NCBI GenBank assembly: GCA_030762175.1
Contig: CM060838.1
Span: 22,686,001 to 22,750,000 of the forward strand
Reading direction: 5' to 3'
DNA length: 64,000 nucleotides
Source of the DNA: Metallyticus violacea
Taxonomy: Eukaryota; Arthropoda; Insecta; Mantodea; Metallyticidae
The translations under genes and the position numbers were made by a program. This document shows, piece after piece, positions 12,091 to 24,240 of this stretch (position 1 is the first letter of the stretch; every line of letters starts with the position of its first letter). The notes beneath the pieces are model-generated. The model ran no database searches and had not been told where the DNA came from. It saw nothing but the letters and a program-made list of their open reading frames with translations.

Positions 12091-12770
12091 CAATGAGGTT
12101 ATTTGAGTTATAAGCCGGCAAAGCGCTGCTGCATACTGGGAGAAGCCTGTCGGCAAGGTCATATAATTCCCGTGCTGGTAGCAGCTTAAAGTTGTTTGAG
12201 TGATGCTTTGTCACCGAGCATTTATGTGTTACACGGTGCTTTCAATGGGTGTAAATTCTACGTTAATTGTTCTTTGTTAATTAATTCACTATATAAACAT
12301 AGTATTGAGTGCATTTTTTGTGTGTGATATGTGCGCAAAAACTGATTTTTGCAGGAAAAATAGCAAAGCGATTCGCAAGAAAATGTTTTGGCAATCATGT
12401 TCCAATTAGAGAAACTCTTCGCCAATTTAAAAAGTTATGACAGGATCTCTCAATTAAGAGACGTATTCGAAACTGGCGTATTCTTACAGAGGCAAAGTTA
12501 TATAAAATAAAGCTCTTTCCTACACATATGCTGGCAATGTATTGCCTCTGAGGGGCGCCATTTTCAGCATTTCTTATAACACAGATCAGTGCTTATTTTC
12601 ATCTTATACTTTATATACAGAAACATTTTATGCTTTCAGTAATAATATAAATATTAAAATAAAAATGCTATAGCTTCAGCGCGGTGACTATATCCTTCTT
12701 TTTTTTTCGGTAGCAGCAGTTGCAGTAAACAGTCGCGTTCAGAAGGCCAAAAACTGAAATAACCTCATTG
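12091..12770 (+). mobile_element. Non-autonomous Tc1/mariner-superfamily transposon, copy 1
   Basis: About 680 bp, bounded by inverted repeats: CAATGAGGTTATTTGAGTT at the left and, as reverse complement of the right end, CAATGAGGTTATTTCAGTTT. It aligns along its length with 33771-34402. About 12375-12500 keeps a broken transposase head: FGNHVPIRETLRQFKKL, a stop, then IRNWRILTEAKLYK, which corresponds to the helix-turn-helix and GRPRVLTEE.L segment of IS630/Tc1-mariner transposases. No DDE domain follows; the sequence passes directly to a CTGAGGGGC(G/A) block shared with the other copy and then the right terminus. The right flank is TA but the left flank is GA, so the expected TA duplication is half lost here. 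Confidence 0.75.
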
Positions 12771-14619
12771 TAAAAGTGTACAAACCTAGAACAATACTCA
12801 CAGTTATTCTTGGATTAATTTTAAACCATCTTAATTAGGACACAATTTTTAGACTGCACTAATAATTATATTCAAATAGAAATGAAAGTGTAACTATTAA
12901 ATAACAAATTATTCATACGATAATAAGAGTATCTAAAGAAAATGCAGACAACACACTTCCCAGAGGAATAATGACTCACAAAACAAAAGGGGAAAGCACT
13001 CCAAGAAGCGATAAGAGACATTAGTGCGGGCAGAAGTTAAAAGAGGTGAAGAAAAAGAAAAATAAAACAAAATATTGCATGAACAATCAAATATCTCGAT
13101 GTATTACTGAGTCATTTCTAAGCAGAGTCTATTTCTTAATCAACATGCAAGACTAAAATCTTGAAAAGTGTCGGTAATTGTATTTTTGTGAGTACATAAC
13201 CTAAGAAAGCTATAGTTGCCGCTAGCTATTGTGGCATGGGTACTTCGGAATTGTATATTTTAGAATTGTAATGTGTTGTTAACATAGTAGGCATAGCAAT
13301 AAGCAGAAAGTCTTTATAATTGACAAGGGAAGCTAAGCGCATGCGTGAAAAGATGAGCGTTAGCTTCTTTAAAAGTTAAGCGATACCCTTTCGACTTTCC
13401 CTTTCCTTCGTGAACTGTAAAACTGAATGGACAAGCCAGATTACCCATAGGGTCATTAAGGATTAGAGGCATGTTACTTGATCAAAGATGTACATCAATA
13501 AACTAGTTTTTAACATGAAAGAAACATTATATTTGATTTATAATACTTATTAGATAAATTACTTCCTTTATTATCTGTTGTTTAATTTTTAGAACAAGGA
13601 ACGTTATATATTAAAAGCGATTAAACTTTTTCTACAACCCCCAATGTCATTTATTGAGCTACTACTGGGCTTAGACAATAGGCGAGTATTCCTTAAATTA
13701 AATATATTTGATTTTAGGGTATAGGCAAATAATTAGTAACGTGACAATATAAAGTGATTAATATTTTCTCATCTATGCTTTCCTTTTTCTCAATTATATT
13801 TAAAAGCTGGCATAGCCAACTGCTTTTATTTTGTCTGTTTATGCGATAACCTGCAACTTTTATCACGTAACTTTTTATCGCATCGTTAACCCAAAATATT
13901 GTCCGCGACTTCTGATCCACTGCAATCCAGTTATACAAAAGAATTATATTCATCCAAGTGTTGTATTGCATGTACTGCTAAAGTATTCCTCTCGTTTGCG
14001 TGCTCAAAGATTTACAAGGGTAAGTGCGCACAACAGAGCTGTAAAGGTATAACGAGTGAAAACGCAAATTTTATGATCTTTCGTAGCAGTGAAAAGCCAA
14101 AACACTGTGATTTATAATGGGATTTGTTAATCGGTTGCTGATTCTTCTTTGAGTATGGCGCATGCGCTAAGAGCTAACGTTAGCGGTGGACACGTAGCAA
14201 ACTAAAACCAGAAAACTTGGCTCTGTTACAAACATATGTTTCATGTCATTTGCAGCAGACAGATACAATTCTCGATTAGTTATTTTGTTAAGTAAGGCAT
14301 GTGCAGTCCTGTTTAAGTGTTCACTCTTACGTTATTTCCAACTCAATCAAACACCTATGCGCAATATTGATAGCCCTCTAGAAATTGATTTCAACTGAAT
14401 AGACTGTCGCTATTCTGAGAAAGCCAGCAGCCGATCTCGATAGATGATGGGTTGGGAATAGAAAGAGTAGAAGGGAATGTATAATATACCCAATTTCAGA
14501 TGCACTGAAAATTTCCTAAGATATAATTACCTGATATAAAAATAAAAGCGAGCAGGGATAACCGGGTAATATGAAAAAAGAATTATCTAATATAGCAAAT
14601 TTTCCTAACAGAAATAATG
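12771..14619. other. Unassigned; palindromic GC motifs
   Basis: Holds an 8-bp stem GAAGCTAA/TTAGCTTC at 13329-13367 surrounding GCGCATGCG, the perfect palindrome GCGCATGCGC at 14158-14167 and the perfect palindrome GCTAACGTTAGC at 14173-14184. Overlapping short frames at 13714-14117 show no recognisable domain. Confidence 0.4.
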
Positions 14620-14880
14620 ATTTTTTTTAATAATGTTTAACACTCGTTTTAACTACATGTGGTGAACACTGATGATACATGGTATGAAATTATAAACTGA
14701 CAACGGGTTTTTTTTAAGGAAGGAAGCGTTCCAGACCAGTTTGGGGCACCTCTCCGGCATTTGCCATTTATAAGGACTGAGGAAAATCTGGAGAAAAAAA
14801 AAACTTAGTCAGGGAGGATGGCCCTAGCAGAAATTAAAACCCAGGCCTCCCACTAACGATCTCGGCCACCCGTGGCGGTT
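14620..14880 (-). mobile_element. SINE family B, copy 3
   Basis: Minus orientation, with the head near 14880 and tail at 14625-14650. A perfect 11-bp target duplication CAGAAATAATG flanks it (14609-14619 and 14881-14891). The head has lost part of the region between the A and B boxes and the B box is mutated (TTTTAATTTCTGCTAGG region), so it is probably transcriptionally dead. Confidence 0.9.
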
Positions 14881-15037
14881 CAGAAATAATGTAATTATAG
14901 TGTTAAAGTTAGACGAAAATGCACTGCACATCTGCAGTGGGATAAGCTATTAGATCCCGCCTGAAGTTCGGTGAAAGATTGACTGTTGCACACTGTGATA
15001 AATAGCGTTATCAACAACTTAATGAATCTGGTAGGAG

Positions 15038-15328
15038 GTTGTTGTCGATTTGGTTTATTTACGGACGCTCTTTAACAGCTCAGGTCATCAGCGTCCCATT
15101 TAATTCAGTGGGTGAAACGGGCGACAAATTTTGCTCAGAGGTCTCTTCTTTCAGGCTTGAGGTTTTTTTCGTGCCGTAAATGTACGACACGGGACCCACG
15201 GCTTTACTTCCTTTCCGAAGGAAGCCTTAGTTAGGATTTTTACGCCCGAAAAAATCCATCGATCCTGGTCGGGATTGAACCGGGTTTAGGAGTCAAGTAT
15301 AATTATCACTACACCACCAGGACCGATT
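15038..15328 (-). mobile_element. SINE family A, copy 2
   Basis: Near full-length in minus orientation, running from the A-rich end (about 15040) to the tRNA-like head (CGGTCCTGGTGGTGTAGTG as reverse complement, ending near 15326). Imperfect target duplications lie outside: AATCTGGTAGGAG (15025-15037) and AATCTGGTAGTAGGAG (15329-15344). Confidence 0.9.
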
Positions 15329-15344
15329 AATCTGGTAGTAGGAG

Positions 15345-16103
15345 TTTAGGCAAGGCTTGAGTAATACTTCATCCATTTGAATTCTAATGTAATTTGGAGT
15401 TTTAGGTATTCTGCTCTACATTTTAAATTTTCTCTTTAAGTGCATTGTTAAGTTTGCTTATGGTAGGTACGGTCTTCCGAACTTATTTAGTACACTATAA
15501 ATGTTCACCTAGTTCATAATTTGCATTGTTTTGGTCAATTTTCCTCTAGATGCAGAAAAATCTAATTGTTCCTTATTTTTGATAGCATCTCTGTATTTTC
15601 ATCACTTTTGATACCAAACACCATTAGCAATGCAAGCTGAATCAGCAACATTATAAAACAGGTACGACCCATTCATTTTTATAGTCATTTCCTTACTGTC
15701 GAGACAGTGGCAATTGAAAAAATTAAATTCATTCAAAAGTGCATTAAGATGAGTTAATGTTACTAATAAAAAATAATTTCACAGATGCACCACCGTGCTC
15801 GAAATGTGTACATAATTCTTAGATAGCGGTTACTATGTCAGCATCCTACAGATGTAATGGTCAACTATATGCGCAGGGACAAACTTAAGGATTTCGTTTC
15901 CTTAGAAACATGTAACAGTTCTTCCGATCCACTCTATTGAATTATAATTATTATGTATATTTATGTAAGGAAAAAGACTGCCATTGCAAGTTTAATAAAC
16001 CTGAAGTACTTTTAAACCCGTTAAGGTCTCTAAAACCGACAGGCGTTTTACTGTTTGCAACGTCAACAAAATATTTTGAGCTTTCAAAAATATAGTGATG
16101 GCA
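15345..16103. other. Unassigned AT-rich sequence
   Basis: No recognisable feature on either strand. Confidence 0.4.
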
Positions 16104-17035
16104 TGTATGTCAGGTGAACTTAAACCAGCCAATGGAGAATGTACGTTTGAACTATTAAAGATAGCCGCGAAGATTGAGCGTGCCTGTGTGACCCAGTGGC
16201 ATCGTTAAAACCAGCGATTACTTGATTTGAATTTAATATATAAGGGAGCGGTTATTCGGCTGGTGCTTTCAGTCCGACTCAGTTAAGCAGTTCGCAGAAG
16301 CAGTTGTAAGTCTGACGTTGCTGAGGCACGCAGCAGATCTACATATGGCTAGCTCTTTTGATCATTCCTCAGTACGCAGTTTCAAGTTTTACACGCGGCG
16401 AGACGCAAGAAGTCTAAGTTCCAGATCTGGTGAGACGCAATTAGTTCTCAGTTCTCAGACGCAGATAACATGTTCAACTTCAGACGCGAGCACGGAGTTC
16501 TAATCCGTCAGTTAGGCAGTTTTTAAGTTAATACTCAGCTGAGAAGCAGTATCAGTTGCGCAATTTTTAGTTTCACGTGCCGCGGTACTCATCTGTAAGT
16601 TTCACACGCGGCAAATAAGTTTGTATTGGCGTAGCTAAGTCTATTGTACGCAAAACACCAGCGGACGCGAAAAATGTTGGATGTAATAAAGTACGAAGTG
16701 CCAAAATATATATATATTATGTAGCATCGCGTGCTTATTTACACTATTGAACTCCTCTCCCAGTTCTTTTGAGCACGGATCAATAAATTGCAGAATTTCC
16801 CCGAGGATTTTTTGTTATTGAAACATGACACCGAAGCGACCAATTGTCAATTTACAAAACCCCTTCAAAATTGGCATCATAACTTGAGGCCACTCCACGT
16901 CGACAACAAATCGCTTCAAAACCGGTGCCCAAACTGGGGAACATGGCCGCAGCTCTAAACAGTCTCATAAGTAGGCCCTAATTGTTGGGGCGGACTGTAC
17001 AGCTTCATTATTTGGTGCCCAACATGGGGCCAACA
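16104..17035 (+). mobile_element. LTR-retrotransposon-like promoter and leader fragment
   Basis: The stretch reads like an LTR followed by an untranslated leader. It holds a TATA box with an initiator (see separate entry), GC-richer repeats of GACGC/CAGTT downstream, polyadenylation-like AATAAA at 16686-16691 and about 16782, and primer-binding-site-like tracts GGTGCCCAAACTGGGG (16924-16939) and TGGTGCCCAACATGGGGCC (17013-17031). The latter resembles TGG(C/T)GCCCAACGTGGGGC found just after the 5' LTR in insect Ty3/gypsy-type elements (family knowledge). No gag or pol coding follows and I could not find a second LTR, so the ends given are approximate. No viral protein is encoded here. Confidence 0.4.
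16237..16274 (+). promoter_or_regulatory. TATA box plus initiator
   Basis: TATATAAG at 16237-16244 is followed about 30 nt later by TCAGTC (16269-16274), the arthropod initiator consensus TCAGTY. This spacing fits a pol II core promoter, probably that of the LTR-like element. Activity is inferred only. Confidence 0.45.
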
Positions 17036-20000
17036 ACGACAACACTACCCACCACTAAACTGCTTAAAACTGCGTGTTACTTTGATTCTGTTATGCATTA
17101 TCATATATTCTTTGTTTCTTATCATTCAGACGACAGTATAAACAATATACTCGTATTCTCAGGAGATTGCCCAGCAAGTATTGATTGATATCCTGCACAA
17201 TAGGCCCAAGAGGACAAAAGGTCACCTGGCTTGGTACCTTCTGTAGGAGCAACACTCTTAGAATATTTATTTTATACTATGATGAGTTCGTTTTTATTTG
17301 TAAATTAGTAGTTTCGAAATTATTAAAAATAAATTAAGCAAAGAAGGATGTAATTAGGACAATAAACAAAAAATGCATACATTCCGCCTTTGAGCTCCCA
17401 GCACCTGCGCCCACCTTCCAGCGCCAGCGGATCATGGAAATTATGACATCATAGAGCTGATCTAGGAGCCAGAAGTGTGACGTAGTAGCATATTTATGTG
17501 TATCTCATACCTACAGTACACAACATGATGAATGCTTCTTTATACAATTCCGTACCATGAATTTGTTTATTTGTTTAATTGCTACATGAAATTAACTGCA
17601 TGGAGATGAACATTTTAGATTTGCCAGGAGTTGCTTATTTTGTACAAAGAAAATAACTTTATAAGAGAGTATTACCATGAAAATAACTGGTAATAAGGAA
17701 AATGTTGTGCTCTATCTGCACAATATTTTACTTAGTTCATTACAGTTCCATCTTAGATGTGGGTTAGTTTGGAGTCTTCACTACCTTGCTAGGGTCTGTA
17801 CGTCGCTATACATCTTATATTTGCGAAAAAACATTCAATTTGGTAATTTCCTGTTACAGAATGTTTTTCTAAAATATATTATTGCCCCTACTAAGCACTG
17901 CGTGTTTAGAAAGGAATTTCCTTTATATTTTTCTTGTTCCTCAATAGTAAACTTATTCTTCTATTGGTAATAGATATAATTGTTTATCTTATTGTATCCC
18001 ATTTATTATTTCAGTCTTTGCGAATTAATATTCAAATAAAATAGTCTGATCTCAGGTGTGTTAGGAACTTGTTTATATCATTTCAGGCATAAAGCAAACT
18101 GGCCAACCAATGTTCCCATAGCATAATAAATCATTGATTGAAATTTCGAGAAAGAAACTAAAAATAGTATTCGAAATTAAGGAAAACCACGAGGTATGTG
18201 ATAGAAGGAAAATAATAAGTATTCTATGAGCCTAAATGATCACCAAAAGTATGTATGAAAGTCTATGAAACGATCTTAATGCAATCTAGGGTTATTTTAC
18301 ATTGAGCAGTAAAAAGGCGGACGACACGTTTCTAAATATGAAAAAGCTAAGTATTAAAAAAAAATTGCACACACAATGTTAATATTTTCGAATCAGCTTA
18401 ATGTGTTTTGCATCTCTTATCGCTAATGCCAGGTTCATTTGGATTTTTCCGTCCTTCTTTTGTTTTACTCTATATCCAGTTCTATCCATGTTTTTCGCTC
18501 TGGTTTGCTAATAATATTATGCATGCTTCATTTTGTTCTACCTCATTTATATTCCAGTTGCTTCTCATTATTTCATTACTCCTATTATAATTCGATAACG
18601 GTTTTTTTTTACTCCTTTCGCATTTATTTCACTGAAGGTATTATCAATATTTACTTGATGCTTTTAGTTAACTATTTAATCTTAATTCTATCCGGCGCTT
18701 AGATCATTAAGACTGGACTTGTAACTGTGATTAAGGAATAGCACCTATGGCACTTTAACCGTGAATTAGGGGGTCCAAACCTAATCAATAATCGGCTTTA
18801 GGTTGAAAAAAATACTATAAATTTTTTGCATTTGTGCACTTTTGTTTTATTCGTTATCTTCTTAAGATTTTGCCAATTCAGATGTCATTGGCTTTTCTCA
18901 TTTCTTATTTACAGACGGAAGTCTTTGGATAGGCTTGATAAGCTTGTTTTATATACAAGTGTTTCGGTTAGAGAGATCGAGAAATAAATGGTAATTTGAA
19001 ATGTAAATATTGGCTTATTAATAACCTTTTTACATGACTATATATAGAACTTCTCCAAATTTAGGGAAATTTTAATGCAACTCGATGTTATTGCCCCCAA
19101 CTGCCCTTCAGATATTTAGGTTCCACTTATGTTCAACTTTTTCCTGTGGCGACCACATGCTTATCGTATTGAATTTGCCATTTTATTGATCACATAGCGC
19201 CAAGCTTGTTCTTACATTAAAACATTGGTGGTGCATATTTGTAAGAGAACGCACGTACACGACTTCTCAGTATTGTAGCATAAACTTAGGGAGTTTCTGT
19301 ATCTTGAAACATGTAAATTATCATAACATCCTTCTTTGTTTTCAAACGGTGAGCAATACTTTCCAGATTCCTTTAAGAGGAACATGATGTACTTGATTCA
19401 ATGCATATGCTCGATGCCTATTGCCACTCCAACCTTACAGTCGCTTTCTTACAGTAAGAGAAAACAGCAAAATTCTTCACTCTGAGAATTTTCTTTAACT
19501 GAAAACCCGAACACGTTCCGTTACATACTGCCCTTTGCTGAGAAAGTATGGAGAAATTGATTAACAGGGAGGCGGAGCTTGCATATACACTGAACTCTGT
19601 CTCCAGCATCTGATCTTCAAGATCCATCCAAATTATTGATTCCTCCCCTTAACCTAGTGTAGTACAAAGAGCCTATGTGATATGCATCACTGTTCAGGTA
19701 TTAACTCACGGTTACTCAGCCAACCTAAGAGAGGCTTCGGGTTATCTTTCCTTAGTTAACCACACGGGAGAAACGAATACACCCCATTTACGAACAGTTC
19801 GTGCTCCTAATTAACGGTAAAGCCCTCCCATAGCCCTTCACACTAACGTCGAAATGTTTCAGTAGCTTACCATCTCATATAAATTTAGCACACTCTCCTC
19901 ATAACAAAGGGGCTCAAATTTTATGTCCGATATACCTTAAACATTTCATGAGCTGAGCACCATGTCAGGATTATATAATTCAATAATCTGATTTTGACAC

Positions 20001-21894
20001 TCTCCCACGTGTTTCAACCTTGGAAGTATATTGGAAATACGGGATATGGCGTTAGAAAGGTAACTTTGCAACATGGTAGAAGAACGGTTTACTGTTTCTA
20101 ATAGTATAAAAATCAATGTAATTTATTAATTGATACATAAAGGACATTTAAAATAGATTTCAGTTTTGAATAACAACTAAATTGTGGTAAAACGTAAATA
20201 AGCTTTAAACGTGCACGTTGTGCTCATTTAAGCAGTTATAAAGCACATGAAACATTAAATTTAGAGCTTTTATAGCAAAAAAGAATATATTAAAATGTTG
20301 CCCCCTGGTGTTAATAAAGTAGAAACATTGGAATGAAAAATAAGTTTTACTTTCTAACGTAAAATTATTACAAAAGAAGCCTTAAGCCAATAAATTAACA
20401 AATTTACCGCAAAATATTCCAAAACAACATTTTACTATGGTCATGATTGTTCATGACGGAGAATGCTCCGGACCTAACAATTCAGAATGAGAATCCGAAA
20501 CATCTGTACACCCAACCTTCCGGAGTCTTCTGTATATCTAATCGTCGAGAATACGCCTCCCAGTATGACAACTCCGCTTTCCCGAACATTCGGTTAGCTT
20601 GAATCAATGACAAACAAAGCCTTCTTGATGAACAATGCAGTGTGGAGGAAGGTAGAAGCTGGTGAATTGGCTGGGAACCAAGAAATGAGCGCAAGAACCG
20701 ATACCAAGTGTGAGTTAACCCACTGGTTCACAATAATGGTGACTGAGAGACTGTCTGCTTATATTCCAGATGGTTGGATTCCCTCTTGGAATGGATTACC
20801 TTGGTTAGGTTTCTCCGGAACTTTTCTAAATCCCGATAACTTTTGGTATCGGCTATACTTGGTCTCGTTTGCATTGGGTTTCAATTAATCTCATTCATAG
20901 CCCCAATGGCCCGAATCCCATTATTTGATATTATTAGACTCATTAGTCTAAATGTTATAACAATTAAAAATTGTATTGTAGTAGAGATGGATTAAGCTCT
21001 GAAAATGTTCTCAAACCATCTAGCGGTCATTGTCTTTCCATTAGCACAGCTTTTTAAAAAATAAAGATTCATTCTACTATTATAATCGTCCATGTGACTT
21101 AAGCGACAACACTAGAAACTAAAGACGCGTTTTCGAAAGAGAGTTACGCATTTTAGTTTCAAGGCAATTTTTTATATTACGAGGTATAAAACCACCCAAT
21201 ATAGGGGATTTTAATGTGCCTCGTTATATTGCATTATAAAAACGCTCTTCACCTTTAATTTTATTGTGTTCCTTGAATAATAAAGAGTTCACCTTTACAT
21301 GGCATTCAACTGTCGAGTCTGCTTTCCTTACGACTGGGAACTAAAATTATAGCCTGGAATATTGATTCCCGTGGCAAGCTACCGTTCCACAATATCGGCC
21401 TACAATGCTGAAATACGCTTTTGTTCCATCAAAAGGATGATTTTTGTAGTTTACTTCACTTTCTGCTTACATTAAGCGGAAAGTCCAGATATGAATTCGT
21501 TATTTCATGTGTTTTGATTTTAATTTCGCTACCAAGCAATGTTTAAATACATAAAATATATACATGCTTGGCAGGTTTAATGCAAATTTTTATAGAAAGT
21601 TGCTACTTCAGTTACAGTGTTTTAAAAAATCGTTAAAAAGCTTGAAGAATAAGAATAGAATCCTTACTTGATCATGACTTACAAATAGAAAATTATCGTC
21701 ATGAATCTTAAGCTAGCATACTTAAGTATTTAAGGAAATGAGGCATAATTTTTTAAATTTTTCCAATTTTATTTTACCATTATACAAATGACCAAAACTT
21801 ATTAAACGGATGATGGTGGAATTTGTGAATTTTTACTAACGTTAACTATTTGTGTCATGGTTTGCTAGTTTCATTCATTCCATAATTATTTTTT
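17036..21894. other. Long unassigned AT-rich stretch
   Basis: A moderately GC-rich patch lies at 17395-17480. Short frames at 17677-17970, 18408-18702, 19418-19627 and 20482-20888 were read and show no domain; those near 18400-18700 are hydrophobic only because the strand is T-rich. The frame at 20607-20888 runs into a donor-like GTGAGT at 20709-20714, but without other support. Confidence 0.35.
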
Positions 21895-22060
21895 TTTCTT
21901 CTAAACAAAATTTTTGGGGGTGCAGTTTAACCCGGATTTTACTTATTTTAACCAATTGTTTGGAATTAAATGAATTTTTATTTTGTGATTAAGTATTTTG
22001 TTTATTTTTGTTTCGTTTTTAAGTTGTTTTTCGTTTTGTTATTTATACATTTCTATAAAT
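21895..22060 (+). repeat. Dispersed repeat R2, copy 1
   Basis: A core of about 47 bp (21905-21952) containing GTTTAACCC and ATTTTACTTATTTTAAC matches the reverse complement of 55211-55257 at roughly nine in ten positions. A T-rich tail with GTTTCGTTTTT-like blocks continues weakly in both. The downstream ATG at 22099 opens a short peptide of unknown nature. Confidence 0.55.
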
Positions 22061-23309
22061 AAGTTTATCATAAACAAAAGTCTATTGTGGATTTTAAAAT
22101 GGAACAACCCCTTGAGAGGAGAAGAAAAAAATATTACTTACTGCTACTCAAACTGAAAAATATCCTGCGCACAGAATTAGCAGAGTACTAACTGATGCAA
22201 AGTGCGAAAATAAAGGAATTGGCACTGTCACAACCAACCACACAATATAATAGGCAGACTACTCAAAGGCATCGTGGATTACCAAAGAAGTATTGTTCCA
22301 AAAACCAAAGGAAATGCTAACCAATCTGTGCAAGAGACAACGCAGGCAAAGTTTTCAATATGCAACGGTACGTCAGCAACAACCATCATTAAAAAAAAGA
22401 GCGGCACTTCAAAGAGTTCTTCAATGCCTGTTATTTATCATAATGACTGCAGATCAGAGCACCAGGCTGTTTGTGCATGCAGATGACATGACCCTACTTC
22501 CCAAGAATTCTGTAGCTTTTTACAGCATCAGACAAGACAACAAAACGCTTCATTAAAAAAGTCGTTACTATTGTGGAGAATTTAAAAATTAAAGAAACCA
22601 TAAATTAGATAATAAAGATATTAAAAATTTTATAAAATAATATAATTATGAAATGAAATAAAGTCTAAGCTAGATATTTTATGACAACAAAACAAAAGTA
22701 AGTAAAGATTATAACTCCTCTTAAAATTTATTTATAAACTAAATTTTGTACCAGTGCCGAGAAAGTATTTGATAAATTAAAGTTTATATACACACAAGGG
22801 GTAAAATACCTTTAGGATAATTTGAAGAAAAACATCAATAAAATATTCATTTAGTTCAATAACATATCATAAATATACAGTTATAAACATCACATTCCAA
22901 AACACATTTTGTGAGCTTTAAAAAGGGAGACGTGGTTAACAATGTAATATTGAAGCAAATTTCAAAGTTAATGTTTTATTTAACTAAGAAATTAAGGCTT
23001 CAAGCAATATATGAAAAATTACCCAAAGTACTGAGAGGAAAACTAAGTTAAATGTTGAACGTTTAACATGATATAAATATCAGAAAAATAGTTTCTTAGC
23101 GAAATGAATGGTACAGTCTCAGAGAACGTAATCATATGTGAAATACTAATGATGATATTCGCATCGACAGTATCATGAAATACACTGCTCAAAAGAATTT
23201 AGAGCAGCATGTGTTTGTATAATTTTTCATTTTCACATTTGCTGTGACATGTTTCAACTGTATTAATTGCCTGTTATATTAGCGTCTTCAGTTGATTTCA
23301 TAGATACGA
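22061..23309. other. Unassigned AT-rich sequence
   Basis: Overlapping short frames at 22274-22556 contain no recognisable motif. Nothing else can be assigned. Confidence 0.4.
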
Positions 23310-24240
23310 TAGTAGGGTCCATAAGTTTCCGGCCTAACCATTTTCTGGGTATGATAAAGACAAAAAATATATTTCCCTTTTCAATATATTTACCCTTTAT
23401 TGCAATACATTTCTGACATCTTTGAATTAATATTTCAATAACCCCCCCCCCAAATAGGGCTTAAACAGCATCCATCACTTCTTTGTCACACTTAAATTTC
23501 CTTCCTCGAAAGTCCATCTTGAGTTATGAGAAGAGGAAATAGTCACTAGGAGCTAAATCTGGGCTGTTGGATAGATGGTCGATCTCCTTGAAGCCACATT
23601 TCTTCACAGCTTCCTTCGCAACAAGAACTGTGTGCACAGGCGCGTTGTCATGAAGAAGACGCACACAACCACTCAGCTTTCCTCTTCTTTTCTCTTTGAC
23701 GTAAGAACGTAGCCTGTGCTGTAGACCAGCATAGTACTCCCCATTTACTACGGTGTTTCTCTCCTTGAAGTCAATGAAGAGTATTCCTTCACAGTGCCAA
23801 AAGATTGTGGCCATGATCTTCTTGGTTGACTAAGTGATCTTGGTCTTTAGAGGCGATGCTTCGCCACTCCATTGATTCTCTTTTGGAGACAAGGGATCAT
23901 AGTACAGGACCATAGTTTCATCTCCAGTAACAATGGCTTGCAGAACTTCTCTCCCGTTGGTACGGTAGAGCTCCAAAATGCCTGACAACAAAGAACTTGT
24001 TGCTTCTTTTGGACTGAGGAAAGCAATGTAGGCACCCATCTTGCACCAACCTTGTTCGTGTTTAAAAGTTCATGAATAATTCGAAGAACTGTTGTTTTAG
24101 AAAGACCCAATCTTGTTGCTATTTCTGTAACTTTGAGCCGCCGGTCTTTCATAATTTCTCCTTCCACAAGAGCGATGTTTTCAGGAGTGAGCACCTCCGA
24201 CCTGCACGTTCTTCAAGCAACCTGAGTCTCGCGTCGAACC
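23310..24240 (-). pseudogene. mariner transposase pseudogene (DD34D)
   Basis: Cut-and-paste transposase of the mariner family. From the N-terminal side (high coordinates) the frame gives a helix-turn-helix segment LTPENIALVEGEIMKDRRLK and LGLSKTTVLRIIHELL with KVGARWVP, then after a frameshift near 24000 the first catalytic block IVTGDETMVLYYDP. After a stop near 23820 it gives MATIFWHCEGILFIDF, LLHDNAPVHTV and SPDLAPSDYFLF. Between the second and third Asp there are 34 residues, the mariner signature, and all three acidic residues survive. Another stop follows FLFS and the frame ends early at DAV, about 30 residues short of a usual C-terminus. A terminus-like GGGTCCATAAGTTTCCGGCC lies at 23315-23334. 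The opposite end was not found. At least two stops and one frameshift make it inactive. Confidence 0.92.

Noticed and set aside
18408..18702. Hydrophobic reading frames that look like membrane proteins
   Set aside because: They come from a T-rich strand, which gives Phe/Leu/Ser-rich peptides in any frame.
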